From Nitrospirillum sp034653355 (GTDB lineage Bacteria; Pseudomonadota; Alphaproteobacteria; Azospirillales; Azospirillaceae), in NCBI RefSeq assembly GCF_034653355.1, contig NZ_JAYEER010000001.1:1364001-1428000 (forward strand): DNA of 64,000 bases, read 5' to 3'. The translations under genes were made by a program, and so were the position numbers. Each line of letters opens with the position of its first letter. Positions within the stretch are counted from its first letter, which is position 1. The notes below the pieces were generated by a model. The model did no database searches. It worked only from the letters and a program-made list of their open reading frames with translations, and was not told the origin of the DNA. Positions 33,220 through 41,739 of the stretch are shown here, piece by piece.

Positions 33220-33680
33220 TGGCCGCCCCCGCCTGAGCCGGCCGCGATCGACAGCTTGGCCAGGACCACGACGCCGTCCGGCACGCCGCCACCGCCGCCG
33301 CTGATGTAGCCGACCGAGCCGGGAACCTTACGAATGAAGGTGAGTAGCGCCTGCTCGGATTCCTGGACGACCGGCGGCGACTTGCCCTTGAAGTGCATCT
33401 CGTTCCAGTAAACGATCAGGCTGGCATTGTCCTGGTGCAGGACGCCGACCGTGAAGCGGGCGCGGACATCGCTGGAGATTTCGCGGTTGACGGGGATGAT
33501 CGCGCTGCCGTCGGGCCACAAGGTGATCCGCAGCAGGTAGATGGCGGCGATGTCGCCGGCGTTCAACGGGCGGCCTAGGGACACCGACGGGTTGGCGACC
33601 ACCAGGATATCCTCCCCCCGGGCGATGTCCGACAGGAACAGTCCTATCAGCGCCGCCAGCAGGGAACGTCGCCGTCCCAT
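33216..33680 (-). CDS. Small periplasmic PstS-like (PBP domain) protein
   Basis: 154 residues. Signal peptide RSLLAALIGLFLSDIARG, then a compact phosphate-binding-protein-like fold: DILVVANPSV, LNAGDIAAIYLLRITLWPDGSAIIPVN, FTVGVLHQDN, and FIRKVPGSVGYISGGGG. Half-size compared with PstS. Its ATG overlaps the porin stop (TGATG) and its end overlaps the kinase start. Lying between an outer membrane channel and a sensor kinase, it may present a ligand to the sensor domain rather than feed a transporter; no ABC genes are present. Confidence 0.75.
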   Translation of the reverse strand: MGRRRSLLAALIGLFLSDIARGEDILVVANPSVSLGRPLNAGDIAAIYLLRITLWPDGSAIIPVNREISSDVRARFTVGVLHQDNASLIVYWNEMHFKGKSPPVVQESEQALLTFIRKVPGSVGYISGGGGGVPDGVVVLAKLSIAAGSGGGGQ

Positions 33681-34843
33681 CAGAACAGCACGGACCAGGA
33701 GGCGAACAGACCGGTGGGGTTGACCGGCGGTCCGCCGACATTCAGCAGATATTCCAGCCGGAAGACCATGGCCGGCTGCGGGCGGAAAGCGAAGCCGGCC
33801 AGGATGTCCTGCGCTGTCCGGTCGCTTGCGGGACCTGCCGCCTGCGCGGGGGCGATGGACGCGGCGCCGCGCCCATCGTAAATCTCGTACCAGCCGTAGA
33901 CGGACCATTGGTCGTCAAGCGCGTAGGACGGTGCCACGTATCCGCTCCACTCCAGGCTCCGCGTCGCGTGCACGCCAGCCGGTTGGGACAGGGTCGAGAC
34001 CACCCCTTCGCCCTGCAGCGTCACCGGGCCCATGGTATACCGGAAGTCCACCCCCGCCAGATGCTGTTCCACCCCTAGTCGGTCGATGGTGCGCTGAACC
34101 GAAAAACCGACCTTGTCCAGCAATGCCAGGGGAAAGCTGACATGCAGGCCTTCAACCAGGCGGTAATGGTCGTCGACGATGCTGTCCGGCCGCGCGGAGA
34201 ACTCGTCCATGGGTTGCCAATAGACCTGGACGTCCGGCCAACGGGTCTTAGGGTCGTTGTACAGCACTGACAAGCCGGTGGCGTACTGGCTGAAGCCGCG
34301 ATAGGTCGCCGCTGGCCGAACGGTCGACAGGACCAGGGGCGCCGCGTGGATTTGGTTCCAGTCCCCCACCGGCGCCAGCATCTTGCCGAAACGGACCGTG
34401 AAGCCGTCAGGCAGCTGGATATCGTTGTAAAGGCGTTCCAGCACCACATAGCCGCCACCTTTTCCGTTGTCGCCGCCGCCATCCTTCCCCCAGGGCACGA
34501 GGTTGAGCCCTGTCAATTCCGCTTCCATGAAAGGGTTGATGAAGGCACCGACATGCGCGCTGGCGTAGAGGCTGAGGTCCTCCAGGCTCAAGGCCTTGCG
34601 GCCCTGGTCGGGCAGCGTCGCCACCAGGCTGGAATAACCCGCGAGATTGATGGAACCGACGTTGATCCCTTGGCCCAACACGTAGCTGTCCGCAGGGTCG
34701 TCCGCTGAAACGTTGGCTTGGCCGCAGGCGGCATTCGCCACCAGGAAGGCCATCACGGTCGCGGCGAATACCATGGCGGCAGGATGGCGGGGAAGCAGGC
34801 GTGGGAAGGTCATAGCCATCGGAACCGCGTCACGTCCGGTCAC
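33680..34843 (-). CDS. Outer membrane beta-barrel porin-like protein
   Basis: Up to 387 residues, with a signal sequence ending near residue 41 (VANAACGQA). Alternating amphipathic strands run throughout (VRFGKMLAPVGDW, YGWYEIYDGRG, MVFRLEYLLNVGG), and the C-terminus is SWSVLF, ending in the Phe expected of barrel-assembly substrates. The start overlaps the end of the response-regulator gene by 4 bases; internal ATGs at codons 9 and 11 are possible starts. The substrate is unknown. An outer-membrane channel co-encoded with a two-component system suggests uptake or sensing of a specific solute. Confidence 0.75.
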   Translation of the reverse strand: MTGRDAVPMAMTFPRLLPRHPAAMVFAATVMAFLVANAACGQANVSADDPADSYVLGQGINVGSINLAGYSSLVATLPDQGRKALSLEDLSLYASAHVGAFINPFMEAELTGLNLVPWGKDGGGDNGKGGGYVVLERLYNDIQLPDGFTVRFGKMLAPVGDWNQIHAAPLVLSTVRPAATYRGFSQYATGLSVLYNDPKTRWPDVQVYWQPMDEFSARPDSIVDDHYRLVEGLHVSFPLALLDKVGFSVQRTIDRLGVEQHLAGVDFRYTMGPVTLQGEGVVSTLSQPAGVHATRSLEWSGYVAPSYALDDQWSVYGWYEIYDGRGAASIAPAQAAGPASDRTAQDILAGFAFRPQPAMVFRLEYLLNVGGPPVNPTGLFASWSVLF

Positions 34844-35532
34844 GAGGGGGGCAAGGCGTAAAGATAGCCGACATTACGGATGGTCTTGATCGGTTGTTCA
34901 CCATCGCCAGCGGCGGCATCCAATTTGCGCCGGACCTTGCTCACAAGCGTGTCGACGTTGCGGTCGGCGCCGGCCACATGGTGTCGGCCGAATGCCGCGG
35001 CCGAAAGTTCGTCCCGCGAAATGATACGGCCAGCGCCGCGTAACATGTGTTCAAGCAGGCTGAATTCCGCCGAAGTCAGCTCCAACCGCCACTCCCCGCT
35101 CCAAGCGATGCGGGCGGTTGGGTTGAGCCGGACATGGCCTACCTGCAACTCCGCCGGCGCCTTGGCCGCGCCACTGTTGACACGACGCAGGACGGCGCGA
35201 ATTCGGCTCACCAGTTCCCGGGGATTGACGGGCTTGGGCACGTAGTCATCCGCGCCGATTTCAAAACCCACGATACGATCGACGTCGTCATCACGGGCTG
35301 TCAGCATGATGACGGGCACATCGGACCGCTGGCGAAGGCGCTTCAGCACGTCGAAGCCGGAAAGCTTCGGCAGCATGACGTCAAGGACGATGAGGTCCTG
35401 CCCCTCAGGCGCGTGGTCGAAGCACGCGCCGCCGTCATGGGCCACGTCGACCAGGAACCCATCCTGTTCCAGAAACTCGCGCAGCATATCCGCCAGCGCG
35501 ACGTCGTCATCAACGAGCAGTATTCGGTCCAT
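34840..35532 (-). CDS. OmpR/PhoB family response regulator
   Basis: 230 residues. The receiver domain has the acidic pocket DDD (8-10), phospho-acceptor Asp51 in VLDVMLP, Thr78, and Lys100 in VPKP. The C-terminal winged helix (about 130-228) has LTSAEFSLLEHML and VDTLVSKVRRKLD. It is first in the operon with the porin, PstS-like protein and kinase, each overlapping the next, so regulator and sensor are co-transcribed. The six-gene thermostable-hemolysin-type cluster starts about 120 bases after the kinase gene and is a plausible target or read-through part of the same unit. Confidence 0.93.
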   Translation of the reverse strand: MDRILLVDDDVALADMLREFLEQDGFLVDVAHDGGACFDHAPEGQDLIVLDVMLPKLSGFDVLKRLRQRSDVPVIMLTARDDDVDRIVGFEIGADDYVPKPVNPRELVSRIRAVLRRVNSGAAKAPAELQVGHVRLNPTARIAWSGEWRLELTSAEFSLLEHMLRGAGRIISRDELSAAAFGRHHVAGADRNVDTLVSKVRRKLDAAAGDGEQPIKTIRNVGYLYALPPS

Positions 35533-35661
35533 GCCTGATTATTGGCGAAGAGCGGAAGCAAGTCGACAGTCGGCTCACGGCGGATGAGCACGGCGGCGTG
35601 GTGTGGTCGGCGGCAGGGCATCCCTGGCGGGCGCTCGCCGCCGGCCGTGGCGTGATCTCAA

Positions 35662-35862
35662 TCAAGCCTTGATGTTGATGTTGTTGCCGCGGTCCTTGTC
35701 GACGGGGCCTGTATCCACATCACCGTCGCCGTCCCGATCGAGACTGGCGGGCTGCTGGGGAGCGGCTTGGGCTGAAGCGGTATCGGTCGTCGCCGAGTTG
35801 GAGGTCGGACGGTATTGTGCGGCGATGGAACTGGCGTACCCGCCGATGGAAGAAATACTCAT
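35662..35862 (-). CDS. EF-hand-like mini-protein
   Basis: 66 residues. The N-terminal half is Ser/Ala-rich and polar without a signal peptide. The C-terminal half contains DRDGDGDVDTGPVDKDRG, a close match to a single EF-hand calcium loop (DxDGDGxVD). GGAGCC lies about 7 bases before the ATG. Short proteins with a lone EF-hand-like loop occur in several Alphaproteobacteria, with function unknown to me. About 235 bases without a gene separate it from serine acetyltransferase upstream. Confidence 0.65.
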   Translation of the reverse strand: MSISSIGGYASSIAAQYRPTSNSATTDTASAQAAPQQPASLDRDGDGDVDTGPVDKDRGNNINIKA

Positions 35863-36097
35863 GATCGTGGCTCCACGGAAGTATCAGGTCGGTTCGGTTG
35901 CGTTGTCGCTTCGACGCCAATATACCCCGCGGCCCGAAGGCCGATTGTGGAGTTTTGTCGAGTACCACGGAATTAGATACCGTCATCGCCCGCTGCGACG
36001 CTTTCCCCCGTCCCATACCGCGGCGGACTGCAAATCGGCACTAACGTTGGAGCCCGATCGTAGGCGCCCGCCGTTATTCCGAGAGGGGAGGTGTCGT

Positions 36098-36967
36098 CTA
36101 TATCGAGTAATTGAATGAGTTGTAGGCCAGGTCGCTCAGCACCTGGTCCAACTGCTGGGCCGCCTGCCGTCCGGCCTCATCGACCTTCACCACCTTGGCC
36201 GGGATGCCGGCGACGGTCGAGTAGGGTTCTGTCGGCCGCAGCACGACGGAGCCGGCGGCGACGCGGGTGTACGCCCCGATCTCGATATTGCCCAGGATCT
36301 TGGCGCCGGCGCCGATGATGGTGCCCTTGCGCACCTTGGGGTGGCGGTCAGTCGTGTTCTTGCCGGTGCCGCCCAGGGTCACGTCCTGCAACAGCGACAC
36401 GTCATCCTCGATCACCGCCGTCTCGCCCACCACCAAGCCCGTGGCGTGGTCGAGGAAGACGCCCTGGCCGATGGTGGCCGCCGGGTGGATGTCGGTCTGG
36501 AACACCTCCGACGAGCGACTTTGCAGGTACAGCGCGAAATCCCGCGCGCCATTGATCCACAGCCAATGGGCCAGCCGGTGGGTCTGGATGGCATGGAAGC
36601 CCTTGAAATAGAGGAAGGGCTCGATCAACCGCTCGCAGGCCGGGTCGCGATCCAGCACGGCGGTGATATCGGCGCGCAGGGCCGCGGCCAGGGTGATATC
36701 GTCAGCCGCCGCCTGGTTGAAGGTGTCGACGATCAGCGGCTGGGACACCACGTCGTTCTTCAGCCGCGCAGCGATGCGGTGGAACAGCGCCGTCTCGAAC
36801 GAGGACTGGTTGATGATGGAATCCAGAAACAGGGGCGCCAACATGGGCGCGCCGGCCAGGGCCTCTTCCGCCTCGGTCCGGATGCGATCCCACAGACCGT
36901 CCCCGGTCAGCTGGGCTGCTGCTTTTTCACGGCGCACCAAAGCCAACCGTCCCCCGAGCACCGGCAT
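36098..36967 (-). CDS. cysE: Serine O-acetyltransferase
   Basis: 289 residues from the ATG at 36967, which has GGAGG 6 bases before it; ATGs at 36973 and 37171 are in frame but poorly placed. Transfers acetyl from acetyl-CoA to L-serine, the first step of cysteine synthesis. An N-terminal helical domain (to about 150) precedes the left-handed parallel beta-helix of hexapeptide repeats: DIHPAATIGQGVFLDHATG, VVGETAVIEDDVSLLQDVTLGG, and KILGNIEIGAYTRVAAGS. The C-terminal tail ends in NYSI; the terminal Ile is the residue that inserts into cysteine synthase in the CysE-CysK complex. Monocistronic as far as can be seen; fits the sulfur theme of the cluster at 55-63 kb. Confidence 0.95.
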   Translation of the reverse strand: MPVLGGRLALVRREKAAAQLTGDGLWDRIRTEAEEALAGAPMLAPLFLDSIINQSSFETALFHRIAARLKNDVVSQPLIVDTFNQAAADDITLAAALRADITAVLDRDPACERLIEPFLYFKGFHAIQTHRLAHWLWINGARDFALYLQSRSSEVFQTDIHPAATIGQGVFLDHATGLVVGETAVIEDDVSLLQDVTLGGTGKNTTDRHPKVRKGTIIGAGAKILGNIEIGAYTRVAAGSVVLRPTEPYSTVAGIPAKVVKVDEAGRQAAQQLDQVLSDLAYNSFNYSI

Positions 36968-37167
36968 CGCCATCCCTCCGCCCACGCGTCCACGCGACAG
37001 CGAAGGCTGCGCCCGGAAGCTATAAAGCCCCCATCGGGGCGTCAACAATTTGACAATGCTCAAGCGACCGCGGCGGTTCCTTGAGCCAGCCTCATGAAAC
37101 AGGCCCCATGAGGGCAGAAACGGCCGCGACGATAGCCACGGCCGTTCCATGTGTGAAATGACGGGTG

Positions 37168-37497
37168 TCACATGGTGATACGCACGACATTCGCGCCGTA
37201 GCCCTCCACCGAGACATAAGCGCCGTAGCGATCCAGCACCGCGATGGGACCGGCCTTGGCCCCAGCGTCCAAGGTCGTCAGGGCCAGGCGGAAACGAAAC
37301 CGGCCAGTGCCGCCCGCAGGAACGGCTTCCCCTTTCTTGAACTCAGCATTTCGGGCCGATTTCCTCCGGGGTCCGATACCCCGCTGGAGGGGGCCGGCCT
37401 TATCAGATATTAATAATACAAAATCCTCCTTCGCATGTCGCCACCCCAGATCCAAGACTGAATCCAGGGTCCAGAATCGGATGAAAACCGTCGCCAC
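37168..37497 (-). pseudogene. Possible gene fragment (coding-like C-terminus only)
   Basis: The last 55 or so codons (about 37168-37335) have coding-like composition and end VSVEGYGANVVRITM. The first half runs through AT-rich DNA that does not look coding and has no ribosome binding site. I do not recognise the family. It may be the 3' remnant of a lost or frameshifted gene. Apart from this, the stretch 36968-37568 shows nothing convincing. Confidence 0.3.
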
Positions 37498-37568
37498 GGC
37501 ATGTTGAAATGGATTTCATGCGGCGGTTTCGATGGAAGCGCCGTCCGATCGGGGGTGACGGCCGGCGG

Positions 37569-38636
37569 TCATGCGTGTGCCGCCTTGGCGATGCGGCCGG
37601 CCAGCACCGGGACCAGGGCCATCAGCAAGGCCAGTAGCCAGAAGGCTGTCGGCAGGCCGACGGCGTGGGCGACGAAGCCGATGCCCGCCGGCCCGGCCAG
37701 GATGCCGGCATAGCCGGTGGTGGTCAGGGCGGCGACGGCCAGGCCGACCGGCATGACGCTCTGGTTGCCCGCCAGGCGGAACAGCACCGGCACGATGTTG
37801 GACGCGCCCAAGCCGATCATCAGGAAACCGGCGGAGGCCGCCAGCACCGTGGGCGCCGTCAGCAGCAAGGCCAGCCCCAGGATGGCGCCGGCGCCGCCGC
37901 AGGTCAGCACCCAGCGGTCGCCAAAGCGCGCCACGATGCGGTCACCCGTCAAGCGGCCCACGGTCATGGCGATGGAAAACACCATATAGCCGAAACCGGC
38001 TCGCCCGGTGTCGGCCAAGCCCGCGCCGATGAGCAGCAGCGCGCTCCAGTCCAGGATGGCGCCCTCCACCAGGAAACAGACCGCCGCCAATCCCGCCAGC
38101 AGCAGCACGATGCCGTGCGGTGCCACCAGGGGCGTGGGCTCCCCCCGCGCCGGCAGCAGGCGGGGCAGAGCCGCCAGGACGGCGGCCAGCACCAGCCCGC
38201 CACCGAGCAGCGTGGCGACCAGGGGGGCGGTTCCGGCGGACAGCAGCAAGGTCATGCCGCCGGACCCCAGGAAGCCGCCGACGCTGAACATGGCGTGGAA
38301 GCCGGACATCAGCGGCCGGCCGGCCCCACGCTCCACCTCCACCGCGTGGACGTTCATGGCCACGTCGATGGTGCCCAGCGCGGCGCCGAAGCCCAGCAGG
38401 GTGGCGGCCAGGGTGGGCACCCGTCCCGTCACGGACAACAGTGGCAGCAGCAAGGCCAGGGCGGCGCCGCCCGCCAGGATCATGGGCTTGCTGCCCCAGC
38501 GGGCGCTGAGCCAGCCGGTCAGCGGCATGGCCAGGATGGAGCCTATGCCGAGGCACAACAGGATCAGGCCCAATTGCCCATCGTCGGCGCCGACACGGGC
38601 CTTGGCCAGCGGCACCAGGGGCGCCCAGCAAGCCAT
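37569..38636 (-). CDS. MFS transporter
   Basis: 355 residues from the first in-frame ATG. Major facilitator fold; eleven hydrophobic segments are visible, with the motif-A-like loop GWLSARWGSKPM. It resembles the FucP/YbjJ-type group of sugar or small-molecule MFS proteins; the substrate is unknown. The frame continues upstream without a start to 38708, encoding RLATRLAFLAAGFA, which completes the first membrane helix. An ATG at 38709 lies one frame away. The true start is therefore probably at 38709 with one base missing between, giving about 380 residues and twelve helices. An inverted repeat TGTAAA-N6-TTTACA lies about 105 bases upstream. Confidence 0.82.
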   Translation of the reverse strand: MACWAPLVPLAKARVGADDGQLGLILLCLGIGSILAMPLTGWLSARWGSKPMILAGGAALALLLPLLSVTGRVPTLAATLLGFGAALGTIDVAMNVHAVEVERGAGRPLMSGFHAMFSVGGFLGSGGMTLLLSAGTAPLVATLLGGGLVLAAVLAALPRLLPARGEPTPLVAPHGIVLLLAGLAAVCFLVEGAILDWSALLLIGAGLADTGRAGFGYMVFSIAMTVGRLTGDRIVARFGDRWVLTCGGAGAILGLALLLTAPTVLAASAGFLMIGLGASNIVPVLFRLAGNQSVMPVGLAVAALTTTGYAGILAGPAGIGFVAHAVGLPTAFWLLALLMALVPVLAGRIAKAAHA

Positions 38637-38811
38637 GGCGAAGCCGGCGGCCAGGAAGGCGAGCCGGGTGGCCAGGCGCGCGCCGGCGGAGGCGGAAAGA
38701 GGAACTCATGACTTTTTCCGATCAGAAGAGGAGAGTTTCACGCCCGTGACGTTGGTGGCGACCCGCCAACGCCTCCGTCCCGGCAGGGGTGAGCCGGCGG
38801 CGAAGCGGCTT

Positions 38812-38829
38812 TGTAAATGATGCTTTACA
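38812..38829. promoter_or_regulatory. Inverted repeat TGTAAA-N6-TTTACA (operator candidate)
   Basis: A perfect 6-bp inverted repeat with a 6-base spacer, in the 400-base gap between the MFS transporter (minus) and the DUF3775 gene (plus). Its symmetry suits a dimeric repressor. The remainder of the gap holds the stress-type promoter at 39058-39083 and nothing else convincing. Confidence 0.4.
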
Positions 38830-39057
38830 TCTGAGGGCCAAACGACTTCACACAGTGTCCTTCCCGTTCGTCCGCCTCCCGCTATGTCGAGGAGGACGAC
38901 CGGTGAACCATGGCGACCGATTTGGTCCTAAAGGATTTATCGTTAAACCAAAAGCCTGAATTGGGGTGCCCTCCGACGCCCTTGCCGGGAACGCGGCGCC
39001 ATCGGCACCAATGGAAGGCCCGGTTTGGAACCATCCGGCTGGGCTTCGGGCTTACTG

Positions 39058-39083
39058 GGAACTTTGCCCATCCGCGGCCGGTT
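39058..39083 (+). promoter_or_regulatory. Sigma-EcfG-like promoter of the DUF3775 gene
   Basis: GGAAC (39058-39062), 17 bases, then GGTT (39080-39083). The general stress promoter of Alphaproteobacteria is GGAAC-N16/17-CGTT, so this matches at all but one position. The predicted transcript starts about 27 bases before the ATG, leaving the AGGAGG at about 39101 in the leader. A second copy of the same arrangement precedes otsA. Confidence 0.5.
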
Positions 39084-39116
39084 TTTCCCGGCGTTCAGAT
39101 AGGAGGATCGCACACC

Positions 39117-39566
39117 ATGTCCAACACCCAGGAAATGACCGGTGATGGCACCCCGGCGGCGGAACTGAACATAAGCCTGGAAAAGGTCTGCTTCATCATC
39201 GTCAAGGCGCGGGAATTCGATGTGAAGGTCGACCCGGTGGAACCGGATCCGGCGTCGAACCCCGCCGATGATGGCGAGCGCGGCGTGCTGGAGGACTACG
39301 ACGACGATCCCACCCGGGCGGAACTGGTCGGCGCCATCACATCGCTGAACGAGGATGAGGTGGTGGACCTGATCGCCCTGACCTGGATCGGACGTGGCGA
39401 CTACACCGCGGCGGAGTGGAACGAGGCCCGCGCCCTGGCGTTCGAGCGTCATCGGGAAAGGTCCGCCCGCTACCTGATCGGCATCCCCACCCTGGGCGAT
39501 TTCCTGGAGGAGGGCTTGGCCGCCCTGGGCCATTCCTGTGAGGAGTTCGAGGTCGACCGCCTCTGA
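39117..39566 (+). CDS. DUF3775 family protein
   Basis: 149 residues from the ATG at 39117, preceded by AGGAGG at 10 bases; an upstream in-frame ATG would add 69 non-conserved residues. The body matches DUF3775: LEKVCFIIVKAREFDVKV, an acidic stretch LEDYDDDPTRAEL, INSL-type ITSLNEDEVVDLIALTWIGRGDY, and IPTLGDFLEEGLAALGHSCEEF. Cytoplasmic, acidic, function unknown. It is followed by a YciE/YciF-like gene and preceded by an EcfG-like promoter, which suggests a general-stress role. Confidence 0.85.
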   Translation: MSNTQEMTGDGTPAAELNISLEKVCFIIVKAREFDVKVDPVEPDPASNPADDGERGVLEDYDDDPTRAELVGAITSLNEDEVVDLIALTWIGRGDYTAAEWNEARALAFERHRERSARYLIGIPTLGDFLEEGLAALGHSCEEFEVDRL

Positions 39567-39697
39567 CGGCGGCGGAAGGGGGGTGTTCGAAAAGTCCGGG
39601 AACCAGGGCGTGGCTGGGGAATTGATTGCTGGCCGGCAGCCGATACCGGCGCCGGCCCAATAAAGACATCCCGCGTCCAATCCCCAGGAGGAACACC

Positions 39698-40204
39698 ATG
39701 GGTTTGTTCACCAAGGACATTGAGACCATGAACGACCTGTTCGTTCATCAGCTGAAGGACATCTATTACGCGGAGAAGCGCATCCTGAAGGCGCTGCCCG
39801 ACATGATCGAAAAAGCCACCAACCCGGAGCTGAAGCAGGGCTTCCAGACCCATCTGCGGGAAACCGAAGGCCAGATCCAGCGGCTGGAGCAGGTGTTCCG
39901 CCAGCACGGCGTGGAGCCGGAGGCGGTGAAGTGCCCCGCCATCGACGGCATCATCGATGAGGCCGACGACATCGCCGGCGACGTTGACGACAAGCAGGTG
40001 CTGGACGCCGCCCTGGTCGCCGCCGGCCAGGCGGTGGAGCATTACGAGATCTCCCGCTACGGCACGCTGGTGACCTGGGCCAAGCTGCTGGGCCGCGAGG
40101 ACTGCGCGGCGCTGCTGCACCAGAACCTGGAAGAGGAAAAGGCCACGGACGAGAAGCTGACGATGCTGGCCAAGGCCCACATCAACGTCCTGGCGGCGGA
40201 ATAG
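39698..40204 (+). CDS. YciE/YciF (DUF892) ferritin-like stress protein
   Basis: 168 residues from the ATG at 39698, with AGGAGG 7 bases upstream. Four-helix ferritin-like domain: MNDLFVHQLKDIYYAEKRIL, LKQGFQTHLRETEGQIQRLE, VEHYEISRYGTLVTWAKLLG, and LLHQNLEEEKATDEKL. The Glu/His positions of the helices (E-x-x-H-type pairs in HLRETEGQ and VEHYE) could bind a metal pair. Family members are induced by osmotic and general stress in enteric and alpha-proteobacteria. Same strand as the DUF3775 gene, 131 bases apart, and convergent with otsA. Confidence 0.9.
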   Translation: MGLFTKDIETMNDLFVHQLKDIYYAEKRILKALPDMIEKATNPELKQGFQTHLRETEGQIQRLEQVFRQHGVEPEAVKCPAIDGIIDEADDIAGDVDDKQVLDAALVAAGQAVEHYEISRYGTLVTWAKLLGREDCAALLHQNLEEEKATDEKLTMLAKAHINVLAAE

Positions 40205-40207
40205 GCG

Positions 40208-41707
40208 TCAGCCGGTCCGGGCCTGGACATCCGGTTCCCCGCCCTTCCGGTCCCCCAATTTTGAGGCCGCCCCTTTCGCCGCCGCGCGGGGGGCGGCCTT
40301 CCTCGTTCCCGTCCCCCCTTTTGAAGTCCGGGCGCCGCCCGCCTTGCGGCTGGCCAGGGCGTCGGCGAAGGCCTCACCCCAGGCCAGCGCGGACTTGTCC
40401 TTGATGGCGTTCCACAGGCCCTGCCAGCGCTCCCGGCGTTCCGCCAGCGGCATGAACAGGGCGCGGCGCAGGGCCTCCTCTATCTGGTCGGGATCATAGG
40501 GGTTGACCTGCAGGGCGGTGTCCAGCTGGGTGGCGGCGCCCGCGAAGCGCGACAGCACGAGCACGCCCGGGTCCTCCGGATTCTGCGCCGCCACGAACTC
40601 CTTGGCCACCAGGTTCATGCCGTCACGCAGCGGGGTGACCAGGCCCACCCGGGCGTGGCGCATATAGCTGGCCACGGTGGTGCGGGTGCTGCTCTGCGTC
40701 ACCAGTTTGAGCGGCGTCCAGTCGGGCTCGGCGTAGGCGCCGTTGGTGGCGCCGGCGATCTTTTCCAGGTCCCGCAGCAGGCTGCGATAAGCTGGCACCC
40801 CCTCGCGCGACTTGGCGGCGATCTGCAGGAAGCTGACCCGGCGGTGCCAATCCGGCTCGGCGGCCAGGAACTGGCGAAAGGCGGTCAGCCGCTCGGGCAG
40901 GCCCTTGCTGGGGTCCAGCCGATCGATGCCCAGCACCAGGGCGCGGTCGCGCAGGTTGTGGGCGAGGTCACGGGCGGGGCGGCGTTCCATGGCCGCCTCG
41001 GTCACGCGCGCGAACTCCCGCGCGTCGATCTCCACTGGGAAGACGCCCAGCCGCACGGCGCGGTCGCCCAGTCTAAGCCCCAGCTTGCCCACCCGTCGGG
41101 CGCCGGCGTACTGCGCCGCCGTCTGCGCGAAGTGTTCCGCGTCCGTCGACGTCTGGAAGCCGATGAGGTCGGCGGCCAGCACGTCACGCACCAAGCCCAA
41201 CAACCCTTCGGAGATGGCCGCCACCACCGGCGGCGGGAAAGGGATGTGCAGGAAGAAGCCGATGGGGTTGCGGACCTTCAGATCGCGCAGCGCCGCCGGC
41301 ACGGCCAAGAGCTGGTAATCCTGCACCCAGATCAGGTCATCCTTCTTCAGCAGGCCCTTCAATGCCGTGGCGAAGCGGACGTTCACGGCGCGATAGGTCT
41401 CCAACTCGTTCCGGTGGAAGCTCACCACACCCGGCAGGATGTGCATGAGCGGCCACAGCACGCCGTTGGCGAAGCCGAGGTAGTATTTGCGGTGTTCATC
41501 CGGCGTCAGGTCGATCATGGCACAGCTGACGCCCTGGCGCTCCACGACGCGCGGTTCGGGATCTGGCCGCTCCGCCAGCGCGTCACTCCACCCGAACCAC
41601 AGGCCCTTATGCCGGCGCAGCAGGTCGGTCAGCGCCACGACCAAGCCCCCGGCCTGCGGGGTGCCGGCGGCCGGAACACGGTTGGAAACGATGACCAGGC
41701 GCTTCAT
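40208..41707 (-). CDS. otsA: Trehalose-6-phosphate synthase (GT20)
   Basis: 499 residues. Joins glucose from a nucleotide sugar to glucose-6-phosphate to make trehalose-6-phosphate, an osmoprotectant precursor. Visible family motifs: VIVSNRVP at the N-terminus with the following AGGLVVAL loop, WVQDYQLLAVPAALR, FFLHIPFPPP, GIDRLDPSKGLPERL and PLRDGMNLVAKEFVAAQ. The last 40 residues are a Lys/Ala/Gly-rich tail not found in E. coli OtsA. No otsB phosphatase is nearby. An EcfG-like promoter (41740-41764) places it with the stress genes next door. Confidence 0.95.
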   Translation of the reverse strand: MKRLVIVSNRVPAAGTPQAGGLVVALTDLLRRHKGLWFGWSDALAERPDPEPRVVERQGVSCAMIDLTPDEHRKYYLGFANGVLWPLMHILPGVVSFHRNELETYRAVNVRFATALKGLLKKDDLIWVQDYQLLAVPAALRDLKVRNPIGFFLHIPFPPPVVAAISEGLLGLVRDVLAADLIGFQTSTDAEHFAQTAAQYAGARRVGKLGLRLGDRAVRLGVFPVEIDAREFARVTEAAMERRPARDLAHNLRDRALVLGIDRLDPSKGLPERLTAFRQFLAAEPDWHRRVSFLQIAAKSREGVPAYRSLLRDLEKIAGATNGAYAEPDWTPLKLVTQSSTRTTVASYMRHARVGLVTPLRDGMNLVAKEFVAAQNPEDPGVLVLSRFAGAATQLDTALQVNPYDPDQIEEALRRALFMPLAERRERWQGLWNAIKDKSALAWGEAFADALASRKAGGARTSKGGTGTRKAAPRAAAKGAASKLGDRKGGEPDVQARTG

Positions 41708-41739
41708 GGATGCCCCCTTGGATGTCTGCCCATCCAGGC

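Noticed and set aside
39599..39623. GGAACC upstream of the YciE/YciF-like gene considered as a third EcfG promoter
   Set aside because: The -10 position reads AATT or ATTG at the required spacing, only two of four matches.
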